The translations under genes and the position numbers were made by a program. Of a DNA stretch of 64,000 nucleotides, positions 1-8,070 are shown one piece after another (position 1 is the stretch's first letter; the number at the start of each line of letters is the position of its first letter). The stretch comes from Spirochaetales bacterium (GTDB lineage Bacteria; Spirochaetota; Spirochaetia; SZUA-6; JAFGRV01), in the NCBI GenBank assembly GCA_016930085.1, contig JAFGHO010000008.1, positions 96,146 through 160,145 on the forward strand, given 5' to 3'. The notes under the pieces are model-generated. The model searched no databases, had not been told where the DNA came from, and saw only the letters and a list, made by a program, of their open reading frames with translations.

Positions 1-7
1 AAACGTG

Positions 8-41
8 ATAATGGCGGCTCTCGAAAGAGAGCCGTCATTAT
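8..41 (+). other. 15-bp hairpin with GAAA loop
   Basis: A 15-bp stem (8-22 with 27-41) closes a GAAA tetraloop just upstream of the first gene. One pair is a G-U wobble only if + strand RNA is made (it would be C-A on the other strand), so the structure belongs to a + strand transcript. No run of T follows, so it is either a weak terminator for a gene left of the window or a 5' UTR / processing structure. Confidence 0.6.
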
Positions 42-70
42 AATATTAGGCTTCAGGAAAAGGATTGTCT

Positions 71-1105
71 ATGGGAGAACTTAAATATCAATTTGATACG
101 TTAAGCACGCGGGAAGGGTTTAATCAGTCCCTACGACATTTTAAACTCGTTCTCGAAATTATTAATGATTTTGAAAAAAACTATAATCTTGCCGATATAA
201 TGAATGAATTGATTACAGCAAAAAGAATTATTCCCACACAGATAAAACCGATTATCTTTTCCCTCCTCGTCGATAAATACGGGTATGCGTATTCATCGTA
301 CAATGTCGAAGATTCTATTGAAAAATTCGACGCTTTTGTCGATGAAGTTTCAAAATGGAAAGCAGTGGATATCGTGCTTGCCTATTTTCATCCGGAACTT
401 GATGTCGTACCGATAAATCCCAAAAACCCGGCCCATTTTGAAGCAGTTCGGACATTAAAGAAAAACGAACTCGTCACTATTTTTGTCGGAGAGTTCAAGA
501 AAACGGAAAAAAAGAAATTTTATGATGAAGTAATCGAATCGATAAAAAAGCTGCTTAAAGGAAAAACGTTGAAAGCGCCGCCTTCATTCAAGAAAGGTTC
601 ATATACATTCAAAAAATACAGAAAAATTGAGGAGATTGAAGAGGCAGAAGCTCCACCCCAACGAGCACCGAAAATCAAAAAAACAACCCGGTCAACCTAT
701 AAACCGGAACAAAAACAGGCCGTACAAAAAACCGCAGCGGAACAGGTGCAGCAAAAAGAGGGACCTCCCAAGCGGATGCGAATGACACCGATGTACGGCA
801 TTATTGTCACCAACGAACTCTTTCATAATGGAAACGTGGAAGCGTGGAAAAAAATAATCACCAGCTATGAACATACATATACCCAAAACAGGGTACTGGT
901 TTTCTACGATGGTGAAAGGATCAATGACATCAACACACTTTTTAAATGGGGTAAAGTAAAGCGCGGTACGGCAATCATGATTTCCGTTGTCGGTGAAGCG
1001 ATCGCCGATGTTGCTAAACTAAAGCGCTATCTCATGCAGGGTGCAAGCCACAGGTTCGAAGATTTTCTGCATGGACCGCCCAATCAGATACTCAAACTTT
1101 TCTGA
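71..1105 (+). CDS. Protein with C-terminal HPr-like domain
   Basis: A 344-residue protein of no family I recognise over its first 230 residues: an alpha-helical N-terminal part, then a charged, Pro/Gln/Lys-rich linker (about 190-235). Residues about 236-323 align by eye with the phosphocarrier HPr: strand, His252 in an LFH motif where HPr has GLH with its phosphorylated His, then TLFKW...KRGTAIMISVVGE matching the HPr segment SLFKL...TQGTVVTISAEGE. The Arg that follows the His in HPr is not conserved. ATG 71 is chosen because AGGA lies 6 nt upstream; a TTG at 65 is possible. It is 36 bp from a PEP-utilising enzyme gene on the same strand, so a phosphorelay pair is inferred, not shown. Confidence 0.6.
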   Translation: MGELKYQFDTLSTREGFNQSLRHFKLVLEIINDFEKNYNLADIMNELITAKRIIPTQIKPIIFSLLVDKYGYAYSSYNVEDSIEKFDAFVDEVSKWKAVDIVLAYFHPELDVVPINPKNPAHFEAVRTLKKNELVTIFVGEFKKTEKKKFYDEVIESIKKLLKGKTLKAPPSFKKGSYTFKKYRKIEEIEEAEAPPQRAPKIKKTTRSTYKPEQKQAVQKTAAEQVQQKEGPPKRMRMTPMYGIIVTNELFHNGNVEAWKKIITSYEHTYTQNRVLVFYDGERINDINTLFKWGKVKRGTAIMISVVGEAIADVAKLKRYLMQGASHRFEDFLHGPPNQILKLF

Positions 1106-1141
1106 TGGTTTTTATTCAAATTGAAAGAAGAGAGGGTCATT

Positions 1142-3784
1142 ATGAAAGAACATATCCATTTTTTTAAGAAAGGTGAATATATCAAGGACGATGCCATTCT
1201 GGATAAAATTGGCATCAGGGGAAGAAGGGCGATGGAACTTGCTTCATTATCGCTTCCTATTCTTCCCGGTTTTATTATTGATTCGGAAATTGCCTCACAT
1301 CTAAAAAACGATTCTCTGGAAAAACATCTGATACCGTATCTGGACAGATTGAAAAAGGAACGGGGGCGGGCATTCGGCGATCCTGAAAATCCAATGCTGC
1401 TGAAAATTGTTATCAGCCCGAATCTTGCCGTCGCCCACTATCCGACGCTTCATAATTACGGTTTGACGGCGAAAACAATCGAAGGGTTCAATAAGTTTGT
1501 CGGAGCGCATTTCGGATTTCATGAAGTGCAGTTTTTGATAAAGGGAAATCTCGAACTTGAATTACGGATTGCAGAACTTGAAAAGCGGACGAACGATTAC
1601 AAAGATATTCAGAAACTTATATCACAACTCAAAAAAGAGTTGTCGTCATCGGAGAGTACCTCAAAAGAAAAGAAAAATCTGGAGAATTATCTGGCATATC
1701 TTCCGAAAGGTTTTTTTGACGATCCGATTCATCAGCTGGCGATTGCCATCAAGCGGATCAGTCATATGTTCGATATCGATGAAATGGACGATGACGATAC
1801 TGCAATCCTGATTCAACCGATGGTGTACGGGAATTACGGCGAAGACTCATCGAGCGGTAATTTTTTCACCCGCAATGTCGTCACCGGGGACAAAGTCCTT
1901 CAGGGTGATTTTTACCAGAACGAGTTCGATACGATCGGATCAAAGGGGAAGGACATCAATAATATCGGGGTCAAATATCTCAAAGAACTCCAGAAAATAG
2001 CTGAAGCGATCGAAGACCATTTCAAGGAAATCAGACATATCAGATTCACCATCGAGGATAAAGTCCTCTGGCTTATCGAACAGCGAGCCGTCGTCGATAA
2101 ATCGACTCAAGCGGATCTCCAGCTTCTTCTTCAGCTGCTCAATAAAAAGGTCATCGACGATAAATATGTCATATCGAATATAAAAACTCACCAGCTTTAC
2201 GAAATACTTCATCCGGTCGTCGATATAAACTCGACAAAGAAACTCAAGAAATTAAAGGGAGGCATTTCAGGCGCTCCGGGAGCGGCGATCGGGAAGGTTT
2301 ATTTTTCGACGGACGAACTCCTTGATGCGTATAAAATGGCCCAGCAATGCGGTGAAGATACACGCTTTATTTTATGTCTCGAAGCTTCGTTTGCCGAGGA
2401 CGTCAAGGCGATTGAAGTGGGAACGGGAGTCCTCTCCTCGGAAGGAGGATATGCCGCGCATGCATCGGTTGTCGCACGGCAATACGGAAAGATATCCCTT
2501 GTCAAGCCGGAGATGAAAATAAGCGGCAAAAAAGCGACGATCGGAAATACGGTCATTAAACAGGGAGATTACGTTACCCTGAGTGTGCCGAATTACGGGG
2601 AACCGACACTCTATCTCGGTAAGGCCGAACTAATCGAACCCGACCCCAAAAAATCGGGATTGCTCGATTTGATCGGGATTGTGAAGGGAGGCATCAAGGA
2701 TTTTCATGTGAGGGCGAATGCCGATTCGCCGAGGGATGCGGAACTCGCGCGCACGTTCGGTGCAACCGGTATCGGTCTCTGCAGAACGGAGCATATGTTC
2801 TTTCATGAAAAAAGGATAAACGAGTTCAGGTCAATGATCATCTCCGATTCGAAAAAAGAGCGTATAAAAGCATTATTACGACTCAAATCGATGCAGCAGA
2901 CTGATTTCTATAAACTGTTCAAAATCATGGAAGGATACCCGGTGACGATACGTCTTCTCGATGCACCGTTGCATGAGTTCCTTCCACATAACCCCGCGGA
3001 AATGAGTGATTTTATCGCTTTCCTTAATGTGGGAAAGACGCCCGCTCAGCGTATTTCCGAAAAAGAGGTCCGTTCGCGATGTGACGGTTTGAGTGAGTTC
3101 AATCCGATGCTCGGTCACAGGGGATGCCGAATCGCGATTTCATATCCCGAAATATATGAAATGCAGGTCACGGCCATTTTCGAGGCGGTATACAAACTCC
3201 AGAAAGAAAAAATCAAGGTCGAACCTGAAATTATGGTTCCGCTAATCATGAACGAGAGGGAATTGAAGATTATTATGTACGGCAAGAATATCGAGGGACA
3301 GTCCATCAAGGGCCTTATCGATATCGAAAAAGAGGTGAGAAAAAACATGGACGCCCGCCCGATCGATTATAAAATCGGGACGATGATCGAGCTTCCGTGC
3401 GCCGCCCTGAGTGCAGATGAAATCGCCCGCTATGCCGAGTTCTTTTCTTTCGGGACGAACGACCTTACGCAGACGACGATCGGTCTTTCACGAGACGATT
3501 TCAATACGTTTATGCCCGACTATACCCTGTTCGACATCCTGGACGGAAATCCATTCCAGATGCTGAACAGAAGCGTAAAGGAACTCGTCAGTACGGCGGC
3601 AAAACGAGGCAAGATGACGCGGCCGAATCTCAAACTGGGACTTTGCGGCGAGCACGGCGCGATTCCGGAAAATATCAGGTTCTGTATGGAGACAGGTCTG
3701 AGTTATGTATCGTGTTCCGCCTATTCCGTCCCGGTAGCCAGTCTTGCCGTCGCTCAGCTTAATATTGAAAAGGAACGTGGATAG
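1142..3784 (+). CDS. Pyruvate phosphate dikinase-like PEP-utilising enzyme
   Basis: An 880-residue protein colinear with pyruvate phosphate dikinase (PPDK). The central phosphohistidine domain has the swivelling His (His440 in GGYAAHASVVARQ). The C-terminal PEP/pyruvate barrel keeps GIGLCRTEHMFF, NPMLGHRGCR, the FSFGTNDLTQ metal region and the catalytic Cys in GLCGEHG. The N-terminal ATP-grasp part is eroded: the GGKGANL loop reads GIRGRRAM, the usual RSGA segment reads VISPN, and a Lys/Glu-rich coiled coil (about 135-185) replaces part of the fold. ATG 1142 follows GAGAGG; a TTG at 1121 is the alternative. It may be a real PPDK or an enzyme-I-like protein that phosphorylates the HPr-like neighbour. 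A terminator follows. Confidence 0.8.
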   Translation: MKEHIHFFKKGEYIKDDAILDKIGIRGRRAMELASLSLPILPGFIIDSEIASHLKNDSLEKHLIPYLDRLKKERGRAFGDPENPMLLKIVISPNLAVAHYPTLHNYGLTAKTIEGFNKFVGAHFGFHEVQFLIKGNLELELRIAELEKRTNDYKDIQKLISQLKKELSSSESTSKEKKNLENYLAYLPKGFFDDPIHQLAIAIKRISHMFDIDEMDDDDTAILIQPMVYGNYGEDSSSGNFFTRNVVTGDKVLQGDFYQNEFDTIGSKGKDINNIGVKYLKELQKIAEAIEDHFKEIRHIRFTIEDKVLWLIEQRAVVDKSTQADLQLLLQLLNKKVIDDKYVISNIKTHQLYEILHPVVDINSTKKLKKLKGGISGAPGAAIGKVYFSTDELLDAYKMAQQCGEDTRFILCLEASFAEDVKAIEVGTGVLSSEGGYAAHASVVARQYGKISLVKPEMKISGKKATIGNTVIKQGDYVTLSVPNYGEPTLYLGKAELIEPDPKKSGLLDLIGIVKGGIKDFHVRANADSPRDAELARTFGATGIGLCRTEHMFFHEKRINEFRSMIISDSKKERIKALLRLKSMQQTDFYKLFKIMEGYPVTIRLLDAPLHEFLPHNPAEMSDFIAFLNVGKTPAQRISEKEVRSRCDGLSEFNPMLGHRGCRIAISYPEIYEMQVTAIFEAVYKLQKEKIKVEPEIMVPLIMNERELKIIMYGKNIEGQSIKGLIDIEKEVRKNMDARPIDYKIGTMIELPCAALSADEIARYAEFFSFGTNDLTQTTIGLSRDDFNTFMPDYTLFDILDGNPFQMLNRSVKELVSTAAKRGKMTRPNLKLGLCGEHGAIPENIRFCMETGLSYVSCSAYSVPVASLAVAQLNIEKERG

Positions 3785-3807
3785 CAACACGAAATCACTG
3801 TCATCAT

Positions 3808-3839
3808 AAGGCCGTTTAATTAAAGACGGCCTTTTTTTT
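3808..3839 (+). terminator. Intrinsic terminator after the PPDK-like gene
   Basis: A GC-rich stem (AAGGCCGT paired with ACGGCCTT) around an AT loop is followed at once by eight T residues. It ends the two-gene unit at 71-3784. Confidence 0.88.
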
Positions 3840-3881
3840 CGGAAGCGAACGTTTTGGTCGGGTATGCTCATCAACCTGCCG

Positions 3882-4433
3882 CTAATAGTTCCATTCCCTG
3901 CAGTCTTCGAGTAACGGTTGGATAGCCTGGACCGCTCTTTGAGCATCATCAGACGGGATAAGTGATTCATGGATGAGTGTTTTTTCGATAAACTGCCGCA
4001 ATACAAACGAGATATTATCGGTATCGAAAAAGATAAAGGCACAATCTTCCCCGTTCGATCTATTGATAGAAAAAGATGAATATTCGAGGACGGGTTTGGA
4101 GCTGATCATTATGCGCGCGTTCGTTTTTGCCTTTATTGCGGTCAATTCGTCAAAACGATGCGGTATTCGTTCATGATCATCCCGTGAAACGGGTTCACGT
4201 GTTTTGTGTTCGTATGTTTCCGGTTCGACAAGGATGAATATCTTTTTAGCGTGTGCCATGAACGTAAGTCCTTTTTCAGAGTGGTATATGTTTGTCGCAT
4301 TATAATAAGAGATGATCTGAATGCGGGAATAATGCGTAAATGAGTTCACCTGAACGATGATAATTGTTCCTTTTTCGGCCGGAATATTGTTTTCACTATA
4401 TGCCTGAAAAAGATCACTCGCCTTGATACTCAC
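3882..4433 (-). CDS. Hypothetical protein
   Basis: A 183-residue soluble protein that I do not recognise. No signal peptide or membrane segment is visible. The middle part (MAHAKKIFILVEPET...) reads like alternating strands and helices. The start is GTG at 4433, preceded by AAAGGAGAG at 8-nt spacing, which clearly fixes it. It lies alone between the PPDK terminator and the TPR gene, on the same strand as the TPR gene but 122 bp downstream of it. Confidence 0.7.
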   Translation of the reverse strand: MSIKASDLFQAYSENNIPAEKGTIIIVQVNSFTHYSRIQIISYYNATNIYHSEKGLTFMAHAKKIFILVEPETYEHKTREPVSRDDHERIPHRFDELTAIKAKTNARIMISSKPVLEYSSFSINRSNGEDCAFIFFDTDNISFVLRQFIEKTLIHESLIPSDDAQRAVQAIQPLLEDCREWNY

Positions 4434-4555
4434 CGGTTATCTCTCCTTTTCGTCCACTAAAGAATTATAATTTTTTACTTATTTTCTTTCAAGTTCCTAA
4501 AACATTCGTCACTTTCGGTAAAAAAAGGCAACACAACCAAGAATACAAAGCGACC

Positions 4556-6460
4556 TCAATTATTGTTCCTGTATTCTTCAGCGCGTCTGAAGAATTTTTC
4601 CGCAAACGCCCTGTTACCCATCTTCCGATATATCGTCCCTAGATTTTTATACGCCTGCCAGTGTTTGGGGTATTTCGCGATGACCTCGCGGAATGAGGCA
4701 ATTGCAGGTTCATAATCCTTGTTTCTGCCGTAAAGGACCCCGAGTATGAGATGTATATTCGTGTTATCCTTAAAAAAACGCAGCGCCTTTTTAAGAAGCT
4801 CGATTGCGTATTTACGCCTGTTTGTGTTTTCAAGACAAAAAATAAGGGCTCTGAGATATTCGAGTGAGTCGGGTTTCCCGCGAAGTAGCTCACGAAAGAG
4901 AAGGGTCGCTTCCTCGAATTTCTCCATTTTTATATAACAATTGCCGAGAGTTTTTTTCAAGCCTTCATTGTTTTTTACAAGCGGGATGAGGCATAGAAGT
5001 TCCTTGATCGCCATTCCATTGTTGTTCAATTTTAACAGCAGTTTTACATATTCTTTTCTCGTTTCGATGTCATCGGGAAAGACCTTACAATAAGCGGCGA
5101 ATGCCTTTTTTGCTTTTTTGTTCTCATTGAGACGTTGATAGACATCGATGAGTAATTCCAAGGCCAATTTATCTTCCGGTTCCAATTTCAGAATGCGAAG
5201 AAGCCAGCTTTCGGCAAGATCGGGAAGATCAACTTCGAGGTAGGCCATACTCAAAGCCTTCATGAGATTGATATCGGGACCATGAATCCGTATTTGATCC
5301 TGAAGAAGCTTCAGAATATCCTGGGAATTCTCGCCGATTTCCGAAAGGCATAGTGCATAGAAATAGGAAGCGATCCTGTCTTCGGGATTGATCCGCTGTA
5401 TTCTTTTAATGATATGCAGCAGTTCTTCATGTTCTTCGAGTTCCCATAGAATCGAGGCGAGTCCGTAGTATAATTCACTTTTGTTTTTTTCGCGTTCGAT
5501 GGCGCGAAGGTAATGGTTTTTCGCTTTGCCAAGGTCTCCTAGTTTTTTATAGCTTTCTGCAATCACCGCGTGAATTTCGATGTCACCGTAATTTTCCTTG
5601 AGGATTTCCTTCCCGTAATCAATCGCTTTCCGGAACTCTCCTTTTTTAAAATGACTCATAGTGATAAACCGGAGAAGCCGATGGGGATCATTCGTCAGAA
5701 CGTTACCTTGATCGAAATGAAGCTGAAAGTTCGCCATTTCTTTCTGCGCATCCGATCTGTTGCCGATTTTCAGCAGCGTGACGGCTTTTTGGAGTTTGAG
5801 AAACTCATCATCCGGAGACATCCTGGACGCGATATCGTAGTGATACAGCGCCTGTTTGTTATCGCCCAGAAAACGGTAAATTCGTGCGAGATAGATGTGA
5901 GGAAGAATATTGCCCTGTTTATGCTTGATGAGATATTCGAATATTTCGGCGGCATCGTGTAATGCATTACGCTGAAAAAGTTTGATCGCCTTTATAAGGA
6001 GGGCATTGAGGTAACCGTTCATAATATTACGGTTTTGAGGATCGTATTTAAGGGCATCCTCAAAATAAGTGACCGCGATTTCAGGTTTACGCGCTTTGAG
6101 AAACGCCAGTCCGATAAAACTGAGTGCGGGGAAATAGTACGGCGAATTCTTGATATCCAAAACGGGTTTGAGGTACTGGACGGCTCGTTTGAAAAGACCG
6201 AGTGCGAGGTAGGTTCTCCCCAAGAAGAAATGCCCGCTCAGTGAATCGGGATTCACTTTCAGGAAAAACTCGTATACCGCTATCGCCCTGTTGAAATCGC
6301 CCAGGGCATGATAACTTCTGCCGAGATAAAGGAGGACTTTCGGGGGGTAGTCATAGTTGGTGATAATCTCAGTGAGTACGGCAACGGCGGTATTGTAATC
6401 CCGCTTTCGTCCGGCTTCGAGGGCGTCCTTGAATAACTGGTCGATCGGCTTTATTGCCAT
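4556..6460 (-). CDS. Large tetratricopeptide-repeat protein
   Basis: A 634-residue protein made almost wholly of TPR units (for example LGRSYHALGDFNRAIAVYEFFLKVNP near residue 46 and NLGTIYRKMGNRAFAEKFFRRAEE at the end), about 15-17 repeats. No signal peptide or membrane helix, so a cytoplasmic scaffold is likely; the partner is unknown. ATG 6460 is preceded by GGAAAG. Its start lies about 130 bp from the purB promoter on the opposite strand, so the two genes are divergent. Confidence 0.88.
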   Translation of the reverse strand: MAIKPIDQLFKDALEAGRKRDYNTAVAVLTEIITNYDYPPKVLLYLGRSYHALGDFNRAIAVYEFFLKVNPDSLSGHFFLGRTYLALGLFKRAVQYLKPVLDIKNSPYYFPALSFIGLAFLKARKPEIAVTYFEDALKYDPQNRNIMNGYLNALLIKAIKLFQRNALHDAAEIFEYLIKHKQGNILPHIYLARIYRFLGDNKQALYHYDIASRMSPDDEFLKLQKAVTLLKIGNRSDAQKEMANFQLHFDQGNVLTNDPHRLLRFITMSHFKKGEFRKAIDYGKEILKENYGDIEIHAVIAESYKKLGDLGKAKNHYLRAIEREKNKSELYYGLASILWELEEHEELLHIIKRIQRINPEDRIASYFYALCLSEIGENSQDILKLLQDQIRIHGPDINLMKALSMAYLEVDLPDLAESWLLRILKLEPEDKLALELLIDVYQRLNENKKAKKAFAAYCKVFPDDIETRKEYVKLLLKLNNNGMAIKELLCLIPLVKNNEGLKKTLGNCYIKMEKFEEATLLFRELLRGKPDSLEYLRALIFCLENTNRRKYAIELLKKALRFFKDNTNIHLILGVLYGRNKDYEPAIASFREVIAKYPKHWQAYKNLGTIYRKMGNRAFAEKFFRRAEEYRNNN

Positions 6461-6587
6461 ATGCTTTCCACTATATCGTTGGTATCGAACAAAACGAAAT
6501 CATACATCAGTATAAATGATTGTCGTATGGATATACAATCACTTTTTTGGAAGAAGCGGGATAAAGTGAATGATGATAAAAAAGGCT

Positions 6588-6616
6588 TTGACAAAACCCG
6601 TTCTTTTTTGTTTTAT
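6588..6616 (+). promoter_or_regulatory. purB promoter, leaderless
   Basis: TTGACA (6588-6593), 17-bp spacer, TTTTAT (6611-6616); an overlapping TATATT at 6614 is also possible. The predicted transcription start, about 7 nt after the -10, coincides with the purB ATG at 6623. No Shine-Dalgarno sequence precedes that ATG. Confidence 0.6.
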
Positions 6617-6622
6617 ATTCAC

Positions 6623-8056
6623 ATGGAAACACGTAACATTTTTCTGAATATCTCACCGCTCGATCACCGGTATTCTCTTTCAGAGAAAACGGCATTTGAC
6701 GAACTGTCACGCTACCTGAGTGAGGAAGCGGGGATCCGGTATTGCATCTTTGTCGAATGCGCCCTTCTCAAGGCCCTGATCAACCTCGATAACGGATTGA
6801 ATGATAAACCGCGGCTTGCCGAAGAAATAGGGGATATCGTCAAAAAAATCGATCCGCAGGAGGTCTATGACGAAGAGGCACGGACCCATCATAATATCAG
6901 GGCGCTTGTCAATGTGATAAAGAATAAAGTACCTGAAAAAGTAAGGCACCTGGTACATTTGGGAGCGACCTCACAGGATATTCTCGATACAGCTCACTCG
7001 ATGAGGATCAGGGATACCCTCAGAAAAGTGGTCCTTCCGCTTCTGGTCAGAGTCGAGGAAACGCTTATCGGACTTACGGAAAAAAATGCCGAAACACCGC
7101 AGATAGGTCGTACCCACGGTCAGTATGCGGTCCCGATTACCTTTGGATTCGCACTTTCCTCGTTTGTGTCACGGCTGGGAAAATCAATAGAGAAGATGTT
7201 TTCCCTTTCAAATGATCTTCGGGGAAAGCTGTCGGGGGCGGTCGGCGCCTATAATGCGACAAGTTTGATCACGGGAGAACCGGAAACCCTGGAATCACGG
7301 GTTTTAGAAGAATGCGGTCTCAAACCATCGGAACACGCCACACAAATTATCGAAAGTGAATATCTTCTTCGCCTGCTTCTTGAAATGAATATCGCTTTCG
7401 GGATTGTCGCGAATCTGGCGGATGATCTCAGAAACCTTCAGCGTTCGGAAATAGGGGAGATCAGGGAAGCTTTTACAAAAGACCAGGTCGGTTCGTCGAC
7501 CATGCCGCAGAAAAGGAACCCTTGGAACTCCGAGCATATAAAAAGCTTGTGGAAGGCGTTCGCGCCCCGGGTCATGACCTTTTTTATGGATCAGATTTCG
7601 GAGCATCAACGGGATCTGACCAATTCGGCATCGGCCCGTTTTATTGCGGATTTTATTGCGGGCTTTACCGCTGCCGCGCAAAGGCTGTTGAAAGTGTTAT
7701 CTTCTCTGTCCGTTAACCCGGAAATAATGAAAGACAACCTCGAGAAAGCGGGAGAAATGGCGCTCGCCGAACCGGTATACATTCTCCTTTCACTTGGCGG
7801 TGAACCGGATGCGCATGAGATTGTCAGAAAGCTGACATTGGCATGTGAAAAAGAGGGGAAACGGCTTGTCGAACTTCTCGAATCGGATGAACATGTATGG
7901 GAAATCATAAAATCTCAACTGGCATATGTGGGCATTAGCGATCCGCATACATTTTTCTCAGAAACACAGAGGTACAGGGGCAAAGCCGTTGAAAAAGCAA
8001 TAACCCTGGCGCACTTCTATCGAAGCAAGATGGAATCAATAAATAAGGCGCTGTAA
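6623..8056 (+). CDS. purB: Adenylosuccinate lyase
   Basis: Lyase that removes fumarate from SAICAR and from adenylosuccinate in purine synthesis. The 477-residue protein starts with the ISPLDHRY motif typical of the N-terminus of the E. coli-type enzyme, has GRTHGQYAVPITFG in the middle and the fumarase/lyase superfamily signature GSSTMPQKRNP at about 290-300. The frame is open further upstream to 6461, but that extension matches nothing in the family; ATG 6623 fits the family length and sits at the predicted transcription start. It is followed 14 bp later by guaA, giving a small purine operon. Confidence 0.93.
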   Translation: METRNIFLNISPLDHRYSLSEKTAFDELSRYLSEEAGIRYCIFVECALLKALINLDNGLNDKPRLAEEIGDIVKKIDPQEVYDEEARTHHNIRALVNVIKNKVPEKVRHLVHLGATSQDILDTAHSMRIRDTLRKVVLPLLVRVEETLIGLTEKNAETPQIGRTHGQYAVPITFGFALSSFVSRLGKSIEKMFSLSNDLRGKLSGAVGAYNATSLITGEPETLESRVLEECGLKPSEHATQIIESEYLLRLLLEMNIAFGIVANLADDLRNLQRSEIGEIREAFTKDQVGSSTMPQKRNPWNSEHIKSLWKAFAPRVMTFFMDQISEHQRDLTNSASARFIADFIAGFTAAAQRLLKVLSSLSVNPEIMKDNLEKAGEMALAEPVYILLSLGGEPDAHEIVRKLTLACEKEGKRLVELLESDEHVWEIIKSQLAYVGISDPHTFFSETQRYRGKAVEKAITLAHFYRSKMESINKAL

Positions 8057-8070
8057 AGCAAGGAAACGTT

